From Acidimicrobiales bacterium (lineage in GTDB: Bacteria; Actinomycetota; Acidimicrobiia; Acidimicrobiales; Aldehydirespiratoraceae), in NCBI GenBank assembly GCA_041394245.1, contig JAWKIR010000002.1, positions 2,728,001 to 2,792,000 on the forward strand: a stretch of 64,000 nucleotides of DNA. Direction: 5' to 3'. Below, in pieces: positions 8,790 through 18,200 of this stretch. Position 1 is the first letter of the stretch. Each line of letters opens with the position of its first letter. A program made the position numbers and the translations under genes. Under the pieces are notes generated by a model that did not search any database, was not told the DNA's origin, and saw only the letters and a program-made list of their open reading frames with translations.

Positions 8790-9953
8790 ATGCGAGAGAA
8801 CACCGCGTATCGCAAGGCGGCGATCACCGGGGTCGGATTCACCGATTTCTCGAAGGCGTCCGGGCGCTCCGTCCTCTCCCTCGCTGCGGAGGCCTGTCGC
8901 GACGCGATCGCCGATGCCGGCCTCGCCCCTTCCGACATCGACGGCGTCGTCACCTATCAGTACCTGAACGACTCGGTGCCGGCGCAGGCGGTGGCCGCAG
9001 TGCTCGGGTTCGGCGACCTGCGCCACATCCTCGACTCGGGCCTCGCCGGTCAGGCCCCCTGCTATCTGGCCGCCCACGCGGCGACGATGATCTCGACCGG
9101 AGTCGCCCGCAACATCGTCGTCTATCGGGCCCTCAACGGTCGGAGCGGGCAACGGGTCGGCAGCGCCCGGGCTCCCGGTGATGCCGCCGATCTGCGCCAC
9201 GATGCGGGGCTCGTGGCCTACCCGCAGACCATCGCGATGTGGGCGCGTCGCTACATGATCGACACCGGCGCGACCGAGGACGACCTCGCCGCCGTCGCCA
9301 TCGCCCAGCGGGAATGGGCGGCCCACAACGACCGGGCGTTCCGTCGAACCCCGTTGACCATCGACGAGCACCGTGCCGCACCGATGGTCGCCGACCCCCT
9401 CCGCTCCGTCGACTGCACCACGGAGGTCGACGGTGCCTGCGCCATCGTCCTCACCAGCGACGAGCAGGCCGCCGACGCGCCCCACCCCGCAGTCGGCATC
9501 GAGTCGGCGGCCTATGTCCTCGGCCGCGGCGGTGGTCTCGACATGGCCGACTCTTCGAGCTGGCCCGATCTCAGCCGCAACCACACCTCGCTGCTGGCCG
9601 ACCGCTTGTGGTCGGGCGCCGGGCTCGGCCCCGCCGACATGGATTTCGCCCAGATCTACGACTGCTTCTCGAGCGTCGTGCTGTTCGGGCTCGAAGGCCT
9701 CGGCTTCGCGGGCCGCGGTGAGGCCGGTGAGTTCGTCCGGGCCGGCCACACGGCCCCCGGTGGCCGCCTCCCCGTCAACACCAACGGCGGCCTCCTCAAC
9801 GAGGGCTACCTTCACGGCATGAACACGCTGGCCGAAGCGGTCTTGCAGCTGCAGGGCCGCGGCGGCGCGCGTCAGGTGCCCGGCGCCGAGACGGGCGTGG
9901 TGACCTCCGGCGCGTTGCAGGACGGTTCGGCCCTCGTACTGGTGCGACGATGA
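8790..9953 (+). CDS. Ltp-like thiolase-fold protein (SCP-x thiolase family)
   Basis: 387 residues from ATG 8790, preceded by AGAGGGGG; ATG 8769 is a weaker alternative. The sequence matches thiolase-like lipid-transfer proteins such as the steroid side-chain aldolase Ltp2: N-terminal AAITGVGFTDFSK, SGLAGQAPCYLA where thiolases carry the nucleophilic Cys, and IYDCFSS plus NTNGG later. No Cys is apparent at the nucleophile position, favouring a retro-aldol rather than thiolytic reaction. The immediately coupled DUF35 gene is the usual partner. Confidence 0.85.
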   Translation: MRENTAYRKAAITGVGFTDFSKASGRSVLSLAAEACRDAIADAGLAPSDIDGVVTYQYLNDSVPAQAVAAVLGFGDLRHILDSGLAGQAPCYLAAHAATMISTGVARNIVVYRALNGRSGQRVGSARAPGDAADLRHDAGLVAYPQTIAMWARRYMIDTGATEDDLAAVAIAQREWAAHNDRAFRRTPLTIDEHRAAPMVADPLRSVDCTTEVDGACAIVLTSDEQAADAPHPAVGIESAAYVLGRGGGLDMADSSSWPDLSRNHTSLLADRLWSGAGLGPADMDFAQIYDCFSSVVLFGLEGLGFAGRGEAGEFVRAGHTAPGGRLPVNTNGGLLNEGYLHGMNTLAEAVLQLQGRGGARQVPGAETGVVTSGALQDGSALVLVRR

Positions 9954-10363
9954 GCGACGCCGACTTCTTCCGTTCGGGGATCGACGAGGGTCGCCTGCTC
10001 GTGCGTCGCTGTCGTGCGTGTGACCGTGCCGCGTACCCGCCGATGCCGGGCTGCCCACACTGCGGGCACCCGGAGGGCGAGATCGTCGAAGCGTCCGGCG
10101 AGGGCACCCTGTACTCCTGGACCGTCTGCCATGTCGCGTTCGACCCCGCCTTCGCCGACGACGTGCCCTATGTGGTGGGGCTGATCGACCTGCCCGAAGG
10201 GGCCCGGGTGGTCGCCCGTCTGGAGATCGCGGCCGACGGACTCGTGGGTGATGCGCCGGTGCGGGTCGAGTTCCCTTCGGGGGCTGACGGCTCGCGCCGA
10301 CTCCGGTTCGTCGCGGCGCTACCGGACGGCCCGGCTGCACCCGAGAGAGAGGTGTCGACATGA
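9950..10363 (+). CDS. DUF35 zinc-ribbon/OB-fold partner protein
   Basis: 137 residues, ATGA-coupled to the Ltp-like gene. The rubredoxin-like zinc ribbon is formed by CRAC (residues ~20-23) and CPHCG (~33-37). An OB-fold acyl-CoA-binding domain follows (GTLYSWT to VRVEF). DUF35 proteins bind and activate Ltp-type aldolases, as in ChsH2-Ltp2. Here it is a stand-alone protein, not fused to a MaoC hydratase. Confidence 0.9.
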   Translation: MSDADFFRSGIDEGRLLVRRCRACDRAAYPPMPGCPHCGHPEGEIVEASGEGTLYSWTVCHVAFDPAFADDVPYVVGLIDLPEGARVVARLEIAADGLVGDAPVRVEFPSGADGSRRLRFVAALPDGPAAPEREVST

Positions 10364-11166
10364 CCGACGACGTCCGCGTCGGCGTACGCGACGTGGAGAC
10401 CGGCGACGACCGTGTCGTGCGGGTGTTCACCTTCCAGCGGCCCGCGCAGCGAAACCCGATCGACCTCGCGACGCTGCGGGAACTGGATCCGTTGCTCGCC
10501 GCGGCAGTCGACGACGAGCGGGTTCGGGCCGTCGTCCTGACCGGCGACGGCCCCGCGTTCTCCGCCGGTGGCGACCTCCGCGGCTACCTGAGCCTCTACG
10601 AGGACCCGCCCGCGTTTCGCGACTATCTCGTACGGTTCGCCGCGGTGTGCACCCGCCTGGAAACGGTCGACGTGATCACCATCGCGATGGTCAATGGTGC
10701 GTGTGTGGCCGGCGGGCTCGAGATCGCGCTCGCGTGCGACCTCATGATCGCGGCCGACACCGCCACCATCGCCGACGGTCACCTGGTGTTCGGTCAGCTC
10801 CCGGGTGCCGGCGGGAGTCAGCGGCTCTGCCGGGCGATCGGCCTCCAGAAGGCGAAGGAGCTGCTGCTCACCGGGCGAACCATCGATGCCCACGAGGCGG
10901 CGGCGATCGGCCTGGTCGCCGAAGTGGTCCCGGCGGACGACCTGGAGCAGCGGGTGATCGAGATCGCCGCGGCGGCGGCCGGGCACAGTCGCCTCGGGGT
11001 CAAGCGCATGAAGGAGCTCATCGTGGTGTCGCAGGACGAGGACCGCGCGACGGCGCTACAGGCGGAGATGGATCTCGTGGTCGACTACGCGACGTCGTCG
11101 CACGACGCGACCGAGGGACTGCACGCGTTCCTCGAACGTCGCCCGCCTCGGTGGCAGGGCCGATGA
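10360..11166 (+). CDS. Crotonase-family enoyl-CoA hydratase/isomerase
   Basis: 268 residues, ATGA-coupled on both sides. The crotonase core is clear: FSAGGDLRG for the oxyanion hole near residue 68, and GGLEIALACD near 120 retaining the first catalytic Glu. In the second catalytic segment the family F-G-x-P-E is replaced by ATIADGHLVFGQLPGAGG, so the usual second Glu is absent. That argues for isomerase, hydrolase or other crotonase chemistry rather than simple hydration. Confidence 0.85.
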   Translation: MTDDVRVGVRDVETGDDRVVRVFTFQRPAQRNPIDLATLRELDPLLAAAVDDERVRAVVLTGDGPAFSAGGDLRGYLSLYEDPPAFRDYLVRFAAVCTRLETVDVITIAMVNGACVAGGLEIALACDLMIAADTATIADGHLVFGQLPGAGGSQRLCRAIGLQKAKELLLTGRTIDAHEAAAIGLVAEVVPADDLEQRVIEIAAAAAGHSRLGVKRMKELIVVSQDEDRATALQAEMDLVVDYATSSHDATEGLHAFLERRPPRWQGR

Positions 11167-12728
11167 CCGATCCGCGCCCGGGCTGGGACGACACGACCCT
11201 CTGGGGCGCGTTCGCGACGCATGCGGCCGCCGCACCCGATGCGCGTGCGGTGGTCGACCGCGATGGCGAACGCACCGTCACCAACGGTGACCTGCTGGCC
11301 GACGCGAATGCGCTGGCCGCGAGGTTCGAGGCGGATGGGCTCGTGGCCGGCGACGTCGTCTCGGTGCAGCTGCCCAACCGCTACGAGGCTGCGGTGGTGG
11401 CCCTCGCCTCGCTGCGGCTCGGCCTCGTGCTCAACACGTTGCTCCCGAACTATCGGGCCAAGGAGCTCGGCCACATCTTCGCGACGGCGTCTCCGTCGGC
11501 CGTCGTCATCCCTGCGGTGTATCGCGACTTCGATCACCGGGAGTTGATCGAGTCCGTCAGCGGATCGCTGCCTCCCGATGTCAGGGTTCTCGTGGTCGAC
11601 GGCGACGAGATGATCGACGACGTGCGTCGCGATGCCGCCGCCGGACGGGTTCCCACGGCGCCGTTGCCGAACGCCGGCGGTCATTCGGAATTGATCTTCA
11701 GCTCGGGTACCGAGGCCGCACCGAAGGGCATCCTCCACAGCGAGCAGACGACCAACAGTGGCGTGCGGGCGCTGCACGACTTCCTCGGGCTCGACGCCGA
11801 GACGGTCGTGTGGATGCCGTCGCCGGTCGGCCACTCGACCGGCTTCAACTTCGGGTTGCGCTTCGCGCTGTACCACGGGGTGCCGCTCGTCCTCCAGGAC
11901 CGCTGGGACGCCGATGTCGCCATCTCGCTGGTGCGCCGCTTCGGAGCGTCCTACACGCTGGCGGCCACGACCTTCCTCCAGGATCTTGTCGGTGAGCTGC
12001 AACGGCGGGACGAGACACTGCCGGAACTCACCCATTTCGCGTGTGGCGGAGCAGCAGTGCCACCGGAGCTGGTGTCGGCCGCCGGTGAACGCGGCATCGG
12101 GGTGCTGCGGCTCTACGGCTCGACCGAGGCCCTCGTCGTGTCGTGCAACCGGCCCGACCTCCCACTCGACACTCGTCGCGACACCGACGGGATGCCGCTC
12201 CCCGGAGTGACGGTGCGAACCAGAACCGCCGACGGTGCGCCGTGCGGGCCGGGCGAGCCGGGTGAGATCGAGGTGCAGAGTCCGCAGAACGCGCTCGGCT
12301 ACTTCCACGACCCGCAACGGACCGCAGCGACGTTCCTCGACGGGAACTGGGTGCGCAGCGGTGACCTCGGCGTGCTGGGCCCGGACGGTTCGGTCTCGAT
12401 CGTGGGTCGCACGAAGGAGATCATCATCCGCGGCGGTCTCAACATCGCGCCGCGTGAGATCGAGGAGATGATCCTCGACTTCGACGAGGTGGAGCGCTGC
12501 GCCGTGGTCGGGCTCGACGACCCGCGGCTCGGCGAGAAGGCGTGCGCCTTCGTGACCCTGCGCGACGGCGCCCGACTCGACTTCGAACTGATGATCGATC
12601 GCTTGCGGGCCGCCGGGTTGGCCGCCTACAAGCTCCCGGAAGGACTCGAGATCCTCGACGAGTTGCCGGCGACCGCCTCGGGAAAGATCCGCAAACACGT
12701 GCTTCGGGAGCGGTACTCGCCTCGTTAG
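11163..12728 (+). CDS. AMP-forming acyl-CoA synthetase/ligase
   Basis: 521 residues, ATGA-coupled to the crotonase. ANL superfamily: the A3 phosphate loop is IFSSGTEAAPKG (usual Y-T-S-G-T-T-G-x-P-K-G slightly altered), LYGSTE is A5, WVRSGDLG A7, GRTKEIIIRGG A8, and the C-terminal ATASGKIRK holds the adenylation Lys. It should activate a carboxylate to its CoA thioester, feeding the crotonase and the Ltp/DUF35 pair. The 3' end overlaps the convergent GntR gene by 4 nt. Confidence 0.9.
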   Translation: MTDPRPGWDDTTLWGAFATHAAAAPDARAVVDRDGERTVTNGDLLADANALAARFEADGLVAGDVVSVQLPNRYEAAVVALASLRLGLVLNTLLPNYRAKELGHIFATASPSAVVIPAVYRDFDHRELIESVSGSLPPDVRVLVVDGDEMIDDVRRDAAAGRVPTAPLPNAGGHSELIFSSGTEAAPKGILHSEQTTNSGVRALHDFLGLDAETVVWMPSPVGHSTGFNFGLRFALYHGVPLVLQDRWDADVAISLVRRFGASYTLAATTFLQDLVGELQRRDETLPELTHFACGGAAVPPELVSAAGERGIGVLRLYGSTEALVVSCNRPDLPLDTRRDTDGMPLPGVTVRTRTADGAPCGPGEPGEIEVQSPQNALGYFHDPQRTAATFLDGNWVRSGDLGVLGPDGSVSIVGRTKEIIIRGGLNIAPREIEEMILDFDEVERCAVVGLDDPRLGEKACAFVTLRDGARLDFELMIDRLRAAGLAAYKLPEGLEILDELPATASGKIRKHVLRERYSPR

Positions 12729-13495
12729 CGGTCGCGCAGCGGGGTCGCCGAGACGGTGATGCCGCGGCCGAGGAGACTGTGGCGCTGCGGGTCGGCCTGG
12801 TGGTGGTGGGCGGCCCGTTCGGCTCCCTCACCGTCGCCCGCGACGATGGCGTCGAGGATTCGTCGATGTTCGTCGAGCGAGTCGTTGCGCATGTCGGTCT
12901 CGGGGAGGGCACCGAAGTCGATCTCCTCGCCCGCGGCGGCGACCTGTCCCGACCACAGCGACTCGAGCGCACCGACCAGCACCACGAGTGGCTGGCTTCC
13001 GCAGCGGGCGACGAGTTCCTCGTGGAAGCGTCGCGCGAGCATCGCGAACCTCGGCGGATCGTCGACCGCCTCGACCGACTCGCCATGGATCGCCTCGAGG
13101 GCGGGGATCACCTCGGTGGCGCGATCCGCCCGTTCGGCGCAGGCCCGCACACACAGCGGACCCAGCTGTGCCATCGCGGCGACCAGCTCGTCGACCTCGA
13201 CGTGTCGAGACTCGAGCACCAGGCCGACCGTGTAGGCGACCGTCTCCGCACGGGGGAGCTGCACGATCGAACCTCCCACCTTGCCTCGTCGGACCGTGAT
13301 CAGGCCCTCGGTCTCGAGCACTCGTAGCCCCTCGCGCACCGACGGGAGGCTGACCCCGTACTGAGCGACCAACTCGTCCTGGATGGGCAGGAGGTCGCCG
13401 TCGGAGAACTCGCCACCGAGGATCCGCCGGCGCAGGTCGTTGGCGACTTCCTCGGCGAGACGAGGCGGACGGCGCTGGCGGGCGGCGGACGACAT
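12725..13495 (-). CDS. GntR-family (FadR/FCD) transcriptional regulator
   Basis: 256 residues from MSSAARQ; TACGTT lies 6 nt upstream, so the transcript is probably leaderless. An N-terminal winged helix (residues ~8-75, with DELVAQYGVSLPSVREGLRVL) is followed by an all-helical FCD ligand domain with metal-binding-type His residues (RRFHEEL; DEHRRI). It lies tail-to-tail with the acyl-CoA synthetase and probably represses the catabolic genes. The ligand is likely an acyl-CoA or carboxylate. Confidence 0.88.
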   Translation of the reverse strand: MSSAARQRRPPRLAEEVANDLRRRILGGEFSDGDLLPIQDELVAQYGVSLPSVREGLRVLETEGLITVRRGKVGGSIVQLPRAETVAYTVGLVLESRHVEVDELVAAMAQLGPLCVRACAERADRATEVIPALEAIHGESVEAVDDPPRFAMLARRFHEELVARCGSQPLVVLVGALESLWSGQVAAAGEEIDFGALPETDMRNDSLDEHRRILDAIVAGDGEGAERAAHHHQADPQRHSLLGRGITVSATPLRDR

Positions 13496-13501
13496 CGACT
13501 G

Positions 13502-13507
13502 AACGTA
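13502..13507 (-). promoter_or_regulatory. Leaderless -10 element of the GntR gene
   Basis: TACGTT on the minus strand ends 6 nt before ATG 13495; no Shine-Dalgarno is present. Confidence 0.6.
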
Positions 13508-13540
13508 CCCGACCCGACCGCCCGAGTTCGCGCCAGGCGC

Positions 13541-13546
13541 TAGCCT
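13541..13546 (+). promoter_or_regulatory. Candidate -10 of the DUF808 gene
   Basis: TAGCCT lies 45 nt before the start at 13592, implying a leader of roughly 40 nt. No convincing -35 is seen. Confidence 0.4.
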
Positions 13547-13591
13547 GCAGCTTCGTTTCCGCGGCGAACGCCGTGGCGAGATGGGGTGCAC

Positions 13592-14536
13592 ATGGCCGGC
13601 GGCCTGGTCGGATTGTTGGACGACGTGGCGGCGCTGGCGAAGCTCGCTGCGGCGTCGATCGACGACGTGGGCGCGGCCGCCGGAAAGGCCAGCGTCAAGG
13701 CCGCCGGTGTGGTGGTCGACGACACCGCCGTCACGCCGACCTACGTCCACGGTCTCGCCGCCGAACGCGAACTCCCGATCATCAAGAAGATCGCCACCGG
13801 TTCGATTCGCAACAAGGTGCTCTTCATCCTCCCGGCGGCGTTGTTCCTCAGCGAGGTCGCGCCGACGCTCGTCGAGATCATCCTCATGTGCGGCGGCGCG
13901 TACCTCTGCTACGAGGGCGCCCACAAGATCGTGCACGCATTCCGTCACGACGACGGCGAACACGACGTGCCTGCGGCGGTCCAAGGTCCCGATGCCGAGC
14001 AGGCGACCATCGCGGGCGCGATTCGGACCGACTTCATCCTGTCGGCGGAGATCATGGTGATCGCACTCAAGGAGGTCATCGACGAGGCGCTGCTGGCACG
14101 GGCCATCATCCTGGTGATCGTCGCAGCGTTGATCACCGTTGCCGTCTACGGCGTCGTCGCCGTGATCGTGAAGATGGACGACATCGGGCTGTCGTTGGCC
14201 CAACGCCCTTCGACGACCTCGCAACGGGTCGGTCGTGCCCTCGTGACCGGGATGCCCAAGCTGCTCACTGCGCTGTCCGTGATCGGCACGGCGGCGATGT
14301 TGTGGGTGGGTGGGCACATCCTCCTCGTCGGCACCGAGGAGCTGGGGTGGCACTGGCCCTACGACCGGGTCCACGATGCCGAACACCGGGTCGCCGATGT
14401 CGGTTCGGTCGGCGGGGTGCTCGAGTGGTTCGTCAACACCGGGATCTCGGCCGTGGTCGGTATCGCCGTCGGTCTGGTGATCGCCACAGTGGTGGCGCAG
14501 CTACCGGCGCGAACCGGCGACGCCGACGCGCACTGA
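13592..14536 (+). CDS. DUF808 (YedI-like) inner-membrane protein
   Basis: 314 residues. The N-terminus MAGGLVGLLDDVAALAKL and the following KAAGVVVDDTAVTP are characteristic of DUF808. About six membrane helices follow (~75-110, ~140-195, ~215-245, ~285-305). The family's function is unknown. A GTG two codons upstream is an alternative start. It is flanked by unrelated genes. Confidence 0.9.
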   Translation: MAGGLVGLLDDVAALAKLAAASIDDVGAAAGKASVKAAGVVVDDTAVTPTYVHGLAAERELPIIKKIATGSIRNKVLFILPAALFLSEVAPTLVEIILMCGGAYLCYEGAHKIVHAFRHDDGEHDVPAAVQGPDAEQATIAGAIRTDFILSAEIMVIALKEVIDEALLARAIILVIVAALITVAVYGVVAVIVKMDDIGLSLAQRPSTTSQRVGRALVTGMPKLLTALSVIGTAAMLWVGGHILLVGTEELGWHWPYDRVHDAEHRVADVGSVGGVLEWFVNTGISAVVGIAVGLVIATVVAQLPARTGDADAH

Positions 14537-14548
14537 ACGCCCCGGGCG

Positions 14549-15136
14549 TCAGACCGGTGGCCCGCCCGGCGGCGGGGGGAGGCTCGAGGTCCGTTCCGCG
14601 GCGCGGCGAAGGTCGCGGTCGCGTACCCAGCCGACGATCGCGAGGATCACGCCCACGAAGGCGGCGATCACACCGAGTCCGCCCGTACCCACTCCCAGCC
14701 ATTCGACGAGAGTGACGTCCCGTAGTGATCGGGTGACCAGCGCATTCGTCGGTCGAGTCGGCGTCAGCGAGATCACGTAGACGCCTTCGGTCCGGGCATC
14801 GAACACGGCGACGCCCCGAAAGCTGGTGCCGTTGCGTTCCACGGTTTCGTTGCCGGAGGGCCTCGCAACCACGATCTCGCCGTTCGGACCGCTGATCTGC
14901 AATTCGTCGATTCCGACACTCACGGACTGGCTGAAGCTGACGACGCCGACCGAACGGCTCGAACCGGTCTGCAGTGAGATCAGATACGTGCCGGGGTCGA
15001 GCTTCTCCTCGAAGGTGCCCGGAACGGCGTGGGTGTCGGCCGTCAGCAGGCGACCGAGGAACCCCCACGTCACGATGGTGCCCACGGCCACGGCGACGAT
15101 GCCGAGCGCAACCAGCCACAGGCCGAGTCGCTTCAT
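14549..15136 (-). CDS. Membrane protein of unknown function
   Basis: 195 residues. An N-terminal signal anchor (residues ~5-27), an exposed beta-rich domain of about 100 residues, a C-terminal helix (~145-170) and a basic, Pro-rich cytosolic tail. The start MKRLGLW is preceded by GAGG; another ATG lies six codons upstream (15154). TATGCT at 15170-15175 on this strand is a plausible -10. I do not recognise the family. Confidence 0.65.
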   Translation of the reverse strand: MKRLGLWLVALGIVAVAVGTIVTWGFLGRLLTADTHAVPGTFEEKLDPGTYLISLQTGSSRSVGVVSFSQSVSVGIDELQISGPNGEIVVARPSGNETVERNGTSFRGVAVFDARTEGVYVISLTPTRPTNALVTRSLRDVTLVEWLGVGTGGLGVIAAFVGVILAIVGWVRDRDLRRAAERTSSLPPPPGGPPV

Positions 15137-15234
15137 TCGGGTGCCGCCTCGCATGCTCGCCACGGCGTGAGCATAAGGGGCCCGATGTCCTGCGCCCGGT
15201 TGTGACGCACGGACCCGAGGACCACACTGCACGG

Positions 15235-18200
15235 ATGGACTCCGTCGATCCCGCCGCGGCGCCGATCACGGTCACCTATCCGGCCGATCTGCCGATCGCC
15301 GAACGACGCGAAGAACTGCTCGCCGCGATCCGCGACAACCAGGTGGTCGTCGTCGCCGGTGAGACCGGGTCGGGCAAGAGCACCCAGTTGCCGAAGATGT
15401 GCATCGAACTCGGCCTGCACGAAACCGGCTGGATCGGCCACACCCAACCCCGCCGCATCGCCGCCCGGTCGATCGCCGAACGGGTGGCCGAGGAGCTCGG
15501 CGACGAGGTCGGCGGCCTCGTCGGCTACAAGGTCCGTTTCACCGACAAGGTGTCGAAGAAGACGGCCATCAAAGCGATGACCGACGGCATCCTCCTGGCC
15601 GAGATGCAGCACGACCGGGAGCTGTCGGCCTACTCCACGATCATCGTGGACGAGGCCCACGAGCGAAGTCTCAACATCGACTTCCTGCTCGGGTACCTCC
15701 GCCGATTGCTCCCGACCCGACCCGACCTCAAGGTCATCATCACCTCGGCCACGATCGACACGGCGAGGTTCTCGCAACACTTCGACGATGCGCCGATCAT
15801 CGAGGTGTCGGGGAGGACCTACCCCGTGGAGATCCGCTACCGGCCGCCGGAAGACGACGACACCGGGGAGGCGCTCACCCAGGCGGAAGCGATCGTCGAT
15901 GCCGTCGACGAGCTCGCGCGCGAGGGCTCGGGCGACGTCCTGGTCTTCTGCAGCGGCGAACGCGAGATCCGCGAAACGAGCGAGGCGTTGGCCGATGCCC
16001 GCCTGCGCAACACCGAGGTCGTCCCGCTGTTCGGGCGCCTCTCGGCCGCCGAGCAGCACCGCGTGTTCGACCGGTCGCGGCGCGACGGTCGTCGCATCGT
16101 GGTGGCGACGAACGTGGCCGAGACCTCGCTGACCGTGCCCGGCATCCGCTACGTGGTCGACTGCGGCACCGCCCGGATCAGCCGCTACAGCAGTCGCACG
16201 AAGGTCCAACGGCTCCCGATCGAGGACGTCTCACAGGCGAGCGCCAACCAACGCTCAGGCCGGTGCGGCCGGGTGGCGCCCGGCATCGCGATCCGGCTCT
16301 ACTCGGAGGAGAACTTCGCCAACCGCCCCGAGTTCACCGAACCCGAGATCACGCGGACGAACCTCGCGTCGGTCATCCTCCAGATGGCATCGCTCGGGCT
16401 CGGCGACATCGAGACGTTCCCCTTCGTCGACCCACCCGAGCTCCGCAACATCCGCGACGGCATCGCGCTGCTCGAAGAACTCGATGCGGTGCGGCCCGAA
16501 TTCGAGGGCACGACGAAATGGCTGACCCCGATCGGACGACAGCTCGCGAGGATGCCGATCGACCCGCGCTTCGGGCGCATGGTGATCGCCGGCGCCGAGA
16601 GCGGTTGTCTACGCGAGGTGATGATCATCACCGCAGCGATGTCGGTCCAGGATCCCCGCGAGCGTCCGAGCGAGAAACGAGACACCGCGGCCGAGTTCCA
16701 CGCTCGCTTCAACGAGCCCGGATCCGACTTCCTCACCTGGCTGAACCTGTGGGACCACCTCGAGACCGAGCGGCGCGACCGCTCGGGCAGCGCCTTCCGG
16801 AGAATGTGCAAGAAGGAATTCCTCAACCACAATCGCATCCGCGAGTGGTGGGACATCGTGCGTCAGCTGGAGCGCACCGCGAAGTCACAGCGGTGGACCG
16901 TCAACCGCGAGCGGGCGAAGCCCGACATCGTCCACCAGTGTCTGCTGACGGGTCTGCTCTCCCACATCGGCCTGAAGGACTCCAACGGCAACGAGTACCT
17001 CGGGGGCCGCAACGCCCGATTCGTGATCAGCCGCAACTCCGCACTGGGGAAGAAGCCGCCGAACTGGGTGATGGCCGGTGAACTGATCGAGACCAATCGG
17101 CTGTGGGCCCACAGTGCCGCTCGGATCCAGCCGGAGTGGGCCGAGCGAGCCGGCGAGCACGTGATCACGCGGACCTACGCGGAACCGGAATGGGATGCCG
17201 AGAAGGGTTCGGCGATGACCATCGAACGGGCCACCCTCTACGGCGTTCCCCTCGTGGCCGGCCGCCGGGTGCACTATCGACGGGTCGACCCGGCGGTTGC
17301 CCGGGAACTGTTCATCCACCACGCCCTGATCGAGGGAGAGTGGCAGACCCACCACGCCTTCTTCGCCCAGAACGAGAGCGTGCTCGAAGAGGTGCGCAAG
17401 ATGGGGGCTCGTCGGCGCCGGGACGTCTTCGTCGAGTACGAGACCCTGTTCGACTTCTACGACCAGCGGCTCGGCGGCAAGGTCACCTCGGGGGCCGACT
17501 TCGATCGATGGTGGAACCGGCGCCGAGAGAAGGATCCCCATCTGCTCGACCTGCACCTCGACGACATCTTCGACGTCGCCGAGGTCGACGCGGATGCCGA
17601 ATCGTTCCCCGACCGCTGGAAGGCGGGGGACGTCGAGTTCGCGCTCGACTACGAGTTCGACGAGACCTCCGCGCACGACGGTGTGACCGTCACGGTGCCG
17701 GTCACGCTTCTCGGCCATGTCGACGCGAGGGCGTTCGACTGGACGGTGCCGGGGCTGCGTGAGGAGCTGGTGACGGCCTTGCTGCGTTCGATGCCGAAGG
17801 AGGTGCGCAAGTCATTCGTGCCGATCCCCGACACGGTGGCGCAGATCCTTCCCGCGTTGACGCCCGGCTCCGGCGCGGACCTGGTCGACGCGGTTCGCCG
17901 CGAGCTGCGGGCGATCTCCGGCGAACCGCTTCCGCCGGACGCGCTCGTGTTGGACCGACTGCCCAATCACCTGCGACCGATCTATCGCGTCGTCGACGAT
18001 GCCGGTGAGGTTCTGGTGCAGGGCCGTGATCTCGCGATGATCAGGCACCAACTGGCCGCGGAGGTGAGGGAGGACCTTGCCGGCGGCGCCCACGACCTCG
18101 TGCGATCGGGCGAGAAGCGGTGGGTGTTCGGCGACATTCCCCCGCTGGTGCGCACCAGCGCGGCCGGCCTGGAGGTCGACGCGTTCCCTGCGCTCGTCGA

